A DNA stretch of 64,000 bases. Source: Welwitschia mirabilis. Taxonomy: Eukaryota > Gnetophyta > Gnetopsida > Welwitschiales. Positions 59,581 through 64,000 of this stretch are shown here, piece after piece. The position numbers were made by a program, and so were the translations under genes. Positions within the stretch are counted from its first letter, which is position 1; each line of letters begins with the position of its first letter. The notes beneath the pieces are model-generated. The model was not told where the DNA came from. It was given only the letters and a program-made list of their open reading frames with translations, and did no database searches. The DNA lies in contig JBOZIK010000001.1 of the NCBI GenBank assembly GCA_051453625.1, positions 153,618,074 through 153,682,073 of the forward strand, read 5' to 3'.

Positions 59581-62055
59581 AAAAACAAGAAAACAAATCC
59601 TAGTATTATAATCTTAATAATAGAATCACAAAATTAAGAAAAAAAAGCCAAATGGAAACCATTATATGAGAAATATGTAGCATAAAAAACATGAGAAAAT
59701 AAGACATAAGGCATAACACATTGGATAAGTGAAATCATAAAAGCATTATAAAGGAGGAAAGAAATATCCATGGAAAATAGAATAGGATTATGATCCTCCA
59801 TGTCTAGAATGGATGGTTCTTCTACTCTCAAAATCATCTCCATCATAGTAGTAGTATAACAAACCCTATAGTATCAATTTTAATAGAAGAAGATCCAAGC
59901 GTAGAATCTACCTTGATGATGGGATATGGAATTTTATAAAGATTTATATAAAGCTCACTATAAGTTACTAAACTTCCTAAGAGATGATCCTTGGAGATCT
60001 TTCCACTATGGTATAAAATTTTGATATCTTCAATATTAATAACCAGGTGGTTTACATAAGCTTACATCATCCTCTTACTTTTTCTAAGTAAGCTAATAAA
60101 TAAGCTTGACTTTCCTCTAAAGAAGTAATATAGGAAGAATCTGCTCATGACCTCTTCTTAGAAAGGTTCATGTTCTACACTGGAATTTGTAGCATGTGAA
60201 AGGAATTACTTATGAATTTCCACTCCTTTAACCTATGTTGAGCCATATGGTAGAAAGNNNNNNNNNNATTCCATCATGTCAATTAAGTTATAGAAGTATC
60301 ATAGAGGGATAGACCATAATTATTATGGAGGAGAATGGGAGATAAAACTTGTAGACTGATTACATTTAAAATCCTATGGAAAATCCATCATCTTGAAATG
60401 ATGATAAATATAAATATCATCCAAGTGAGATGGATGAACAAACTATGTGTGTAGTAAACTAGAAGGAATTTAATACTTTCCCAGCTGATCCATAAGATCC
60501 TTAACCTTTAGATATAGGATCTCCACCACTATCAATAACCAATTAATATGATAGGATATTTGATCTTACTTATTATAAATGATCTAAAGGATAATAGATG
60601 AATAATGAGGAGGTTTTAAAGACTTTTAAAAAATTGATAAACTCTAGTTGGAAGGCTAAAAGTAGCAGGTAAAATATGACATATCCTCTTGATTTATTAA
60701 TTTATCAAAATAATTTATAATAACCTCATCCTATGGATCAAAAGAAAATAGAAAATTCATAAAGAGCCTAGTAAAAGAAATAAAGGGAAAAAATCAAATA
60801 CTGCTATACAATCCTTCCTTAACTAGTAGATCAAAAGTTTCTCCATAGGTTATGATGTAAACTCAAGATCCTCCTTTATCAAAGCTTTAGAGTGTTGAAC
60901 CTAAAACAAAGGAAAAGAATATTCTATATAAGTATCATAATAAATAAAGACGAAAATAAAAATTATAAAGCTAAAGAAAACTAAAATAATACCTCATGAA
61001 TCCAGTGGCATTAAACAAAGTTAAAGGAGGGGTATTCCTCTTCAGGTTCCTCATGTACAAGGCAACTAATAGGATCCTTCTCATGTTAATGATAGAGAGA
61101 ATAACATGAACCTAAAGCCTTACTTATTTATAACACAAAACAAGTAGAAAAGAGTCATCAAGAATACACATTCTATTAAAATTCCTACACAAGAATTCAT
61201 ACCTTAGCTAGAATAGAAAAAGTACCTTGAGATACCTCTCTAAGGTTACAATCCCTAGAAACTTTACACTCTATAAATAAAGAAGATCAAGAATTAAGTA
61301 AGGAACAAACATGAATCTCATGAGGGAATAAGACCAGAGATAAATTCATAGTGGAAGATATAAAAGGCTACAAACCACTAGAGCTTATGGAAGAAAAATC
61401 TAAACTAAGCAAAATATGCACATGAAAATACTTATCCTATCCCTGTTTTACTTCAAGTAGGTCAACTGAAAGAGGATGAATGAACAAATAATAGAAGCTA
61501 AATCTAATGAAATACTACTAACTAAAAATTATAGAAAATAGATTATATATGTGGGGATTTTACTAATTTATTCATGAAGGAAGACTCAGCCTACAATGAG
61601 TTGACTGCATGCTATAAAGTAACAGGTAGTAAAATTAGTTCTGAATACCACATGTTAATGTGTATCCACCTCCTACACATCTGTAAAATTATCTAGACAA
61701 TTAACCATGAAGTAATGAAAGTCCTTATTAAAATGGAAAGGCTTAAGATAAATGTAGTTACCTTGGCTCAAATAAAAAATTAAACTTATACTCTCCTCTA
61801 AAATCTAGATAGGGCCATGAAGAAGATGGACCAAAATACTTGTATTAGGATTGAAGAAAGCATAGAGAGAATCAAGAACACAAAGGGCAACTAGATGATG
61901 GAGATGAAAGAAAGGAAAACCACATAAATCTATGAGGTTAGAGGAAAATATATAGAAAAAACCTTACTATATAGCTCATTTTTATGTCTCTAATTCGACA
62001 GACCTAACATTGGTAAAATTATAAGAAATAGTAGGGCACAGTATTTGACCCATAC
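59557..62055 (-). pseudogene. Family B repeat gene, copy 3
   Basis: Collinear with copy 2 (2,829-5,330). From the minus-strand 5' side: IPTYIIYFL near 61,560; a second exon with DPISCLVHEEPEEEYPSF near 61,060; the same second intron (donor GAG|GTATTATTTTAG near 60,994, acceptor TTTGTTTTAG near 60,904); and a C-terminal block, AYVNHLVINIEDIK near 60,060 and LYINLYKIPYPII near 59,940. Many stops. A 10-N gap (60,258-60,267) interrupts it. The upstream end is cut at 62,055 by the + strand LTR. Confidence 0.65.
60258..60267. other. Assembly gap (10 N)
   Basis: Short run of N within family B copy 3. Confidence 0.99.
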
Positions 62056-63151
62056 TATTGCACTGCCAACTTATCCATATTTGATAGGATATTTTAAGGT
62101 TTTTTGTAGCTAAATAGATAGGTAAAAAATCTTGATTTTCATGATAATGGAGATCTAGAATGAAAATGATGGAAATATGTAATTTCTATGATAATTTATA
62201 AGAATTCTGAACAAATATGAACACTTTATATTTTTGAAAATAACTTCTTGCAAACATTGAGGCTAATGCAACGACTGAAGATTTATTAAAGGCCATTATT
62301 CACATTATCATTTAGATGACTGTATGAATGATTATGCTAACTAAATGCTAAATAAAGTCTAACTGACATCTAATGTGAATTGATTATGAGGTGACAACAT
62401 ATCCTTTATTATTTGAATGACCATTCAGATGACATTATTGTAATATCTGTATTGAACATTCATCAAACTTTTACCACTTACATTTTCATTTCCTATTTGT
62501 ATAACCGTTATGTTTACCTGCATATTTTTGTCTTTGCTATTATGTATTTTTAATCAATAAATAGAGATCTTATCCTAGACTCCTACTTATCTTTGTTTAC
62601 ATCTAAAATTCTCATGATAAGAGATCGAAAAACTGAAGATCCATCCTATAGTTTTAAAAAGATGTTTTCTTGGTGTTGGTAGCGTTTTCTCCATTGAGGT
62701 ATGGCTACTTTATAATATGAATGTACTTTAATTATTAATATAAAAAATTTAATTTTTATGCTTTAATGTGTAAGTCTTTCTCTCCCTCAAAGCTTATGTT
62801 GCTTAAGATCTAGTAACAGTTTCTTTTGTGATATAGGTTATGAGCACAACCTTTGTTAAGGTTGTGCTTGATTAGCTTAGGCTTATGTACATTGTTATTT
62901 CCTTTTCCTAGATTAGCTTTTCATAAGTGTGTTTTACTTTTCTTTCATGCATTGCAAGTAACTTCTATAGACTAGGATACAAGAATTTATCTTTTGAAAG
63001 CAACTCTCTTATTTCCTACTTTGGTGTTCAACAAATTATGATATTAGGATCAACTCCCATCTATATTAGTGTGTTATGTTTTTACATTATTATTTGTGAT
63101 TCATAATATTCTACTTAGGGTATAAATGTTACATAAATATGCACTGCAACA
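62056..63151 (+). repeat. 5' LTR of a + strand Athila/Tat-type element (copy P1)
   Basis: Inverted relative to 49,730-50,829 and of nearly the same length (1,096 against 1,100 bp). Starts TATTGCACTGCC (TG to TA change) directly after family B sequence and ends CACTGCAACA. A PBS-like site follows, which identifies it as a 5' LTR. Carries two copies of the palindromic motif (about 62,305 and 62,415). Confidence 0.85.
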
Positions 63152-63152
63152 T

Positions 63153-63172
63153 CTTAGCACCATTACTGAGGA
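63153..63172 (+). promoter_or_regulatory. Eroded primer-binding site
   Basis: CTTAGCACCATTACTGAGG lies one base after the LTR. It differs mainly by C-to-T and G-to-A changes from the TTGGCGCCGTTGCCGGGG sequence found at this place in Athila/Tat elements. Confidence 0.7.
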
Positions 63173-63634
63173 AGGTTGCTTAGAGTTCAAGAGTTATAAT
63201 TACTTTAATAAGTATTTTAATTCAGATACTTACTGTAGCAGTGGTGTATCATTATCTGCAGTAGTGTAGGTTTTTACTTTTTGTAGAATTAGCTTTTTAT
63301 TTTTTAAATCAAGGTCTATTTTTCTATTTTGTAATAAAAGTCATTCATCTACTTTACCGTCTAGATAACGCTCGACAACAATGGCCTCTATGTCGTGAGT
63401 ATTTTGTTTCAATTTTCTGTTAAAATTTTTAGGGTTTTATCCCATCATCCCCTTAGTCATCCAAATGATGTAGGTGGAAAATAGTCTATTTTTTAAGTTT
63501 TTTTTGTCAAAGTTAGTCTTTCATTTATATTTTTTATTTTTTATTTTTTTTTGTGATTTCTATGTTTCTGTCATCTAGGATATTGTTCAGATGATTGTAA
63601 GGACAATACTTTATACATACGAGGCTGAGCATGA
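63173..63634 (+). other. Leader of copy P1
   Basis: Non-coding leader with two copies of the palindromic motif (GTCATCCAAATGATG near 63,453 and GTCATCTAGGATATTGTTCAGATGAT near 63,570) and a T-rich run between them. Confidence 0.6.
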
Positions 63635-64000
63635 ATGGCTAAATCTGATTAAAAAAAATATCAGAGAGAGTGGCTATTGATTGCTAAAAATATTAGAGAA
63701 GGTTTGATAAATTTAGAAATTGAAACAGGTGAAAACAATGAAGGTACACAAGATTTTAAAATTCCTGCAATTTTCACTTTTATTTCTATAGAGTCTAATT
63801 TTACTAACATGTCTACCTCTGCCTAGAAGCTTAAGTAACCTATTTCATTAAATCCACTCCTTATCATTGGAACCCTATTACTACTCCTTTTCATACCAAT
63901 ACTAATGTTACTCTCAAAGATCTTATGGCAAATAAAAAATGTGAAATCCAAACTTCTTTTGATTTATCTCCTAGTAATGATGTAGAACTTCATAATTTAA
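63635..64000 (+). pseudogene. gag: Start of gag of copy P1, runs off the window
   Basis: An ATG at 63,635 begins a frame MAKSD-stop-KKYQREWLLIAKNIREGL, then INLEIETGENNEGTQDF and a TAG near 63,824. Coding-like sequence then resumes in another frame (YHWNPITTPFHTNTN near 63,857, SFDLSPSNDVELHNL at the end). Position after PBS and leader supports gag. The family is inferred from the LTR, not from the peptide itself. Confidence 0.55.

Overview
The window is plant nuclear heterochromatin. It is very AT-rich, visibly poor in CG, and built almost entirely of old, degraded, nested LTR retrotransposons. I found no intact host gene, tRNA, rRNA or CRISPR array. Every domain I recognise is a broken retroelement gene, and the long open frames are chance or shadow frames. 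Many internal stops fit C-to-T change at methylated CG/CAG/CTG sites (CAG to TAG, TGG to TAG/TGA). The species cannot be fixed from the sequence.

Left part (1-11,750): a structurally complete Ty3/gypsy element on the + strand (2,393-11,746) has two 415-bp LTRs, an initiator-Met PBS, gag, protease, RT, RNase H, integrase with a chromodomain-like tail, and a PPT. Between its PBS and gag lie a reverse-oriented copy of an unknown, intron-containing repeat gene ('family B') and an array of about 20-bp minisatellite units. Other copies of family B lie at 520-1,640 and 59,557-62,055.

Middle part (11,750-44,000): a Ty1/copia RT relic lies at about 13.2-13.8 kb. Minus-strand fragments of an Athila/Tat-type Ty3 family fill about 17.2-27.3 kb (3' LTR, 3' region twice, integrase, RNase H, RT, protease, gag end). 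A + strand relative (28,092-38,419) has two 1.27-kb LTRs, gag and protease but no RT or integrase. Its right LTR is split by a 2.9-kb TGTAACACCCC-type solo LTR (34,550-37,474) that carries a perfect 25-bp hairpin and tRNA-like A/B boxes.

Right part (44,600-64,000): repeated fragments of a second Athila/Tat-type family. Minus-strand 3' ends with PPT and LTR lie at 44,640-47,710 and 49,730-55,741, a third minus fragment at 55,842-59,580, and a + strand 5' end (LTR 62,056-63,151, PBS, start of gag) runs off the window. These copies share an accessory ORF downstream of integrase and a recurrent short palindromic motif.

Nine N gaps are present. Several are flanked by homologous sequence on both sides, so the apparent tandem order of some fragments may be a scaffolding effect. 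All coordinates inside degenerate elements are approximate unless an exact boundary is argued.
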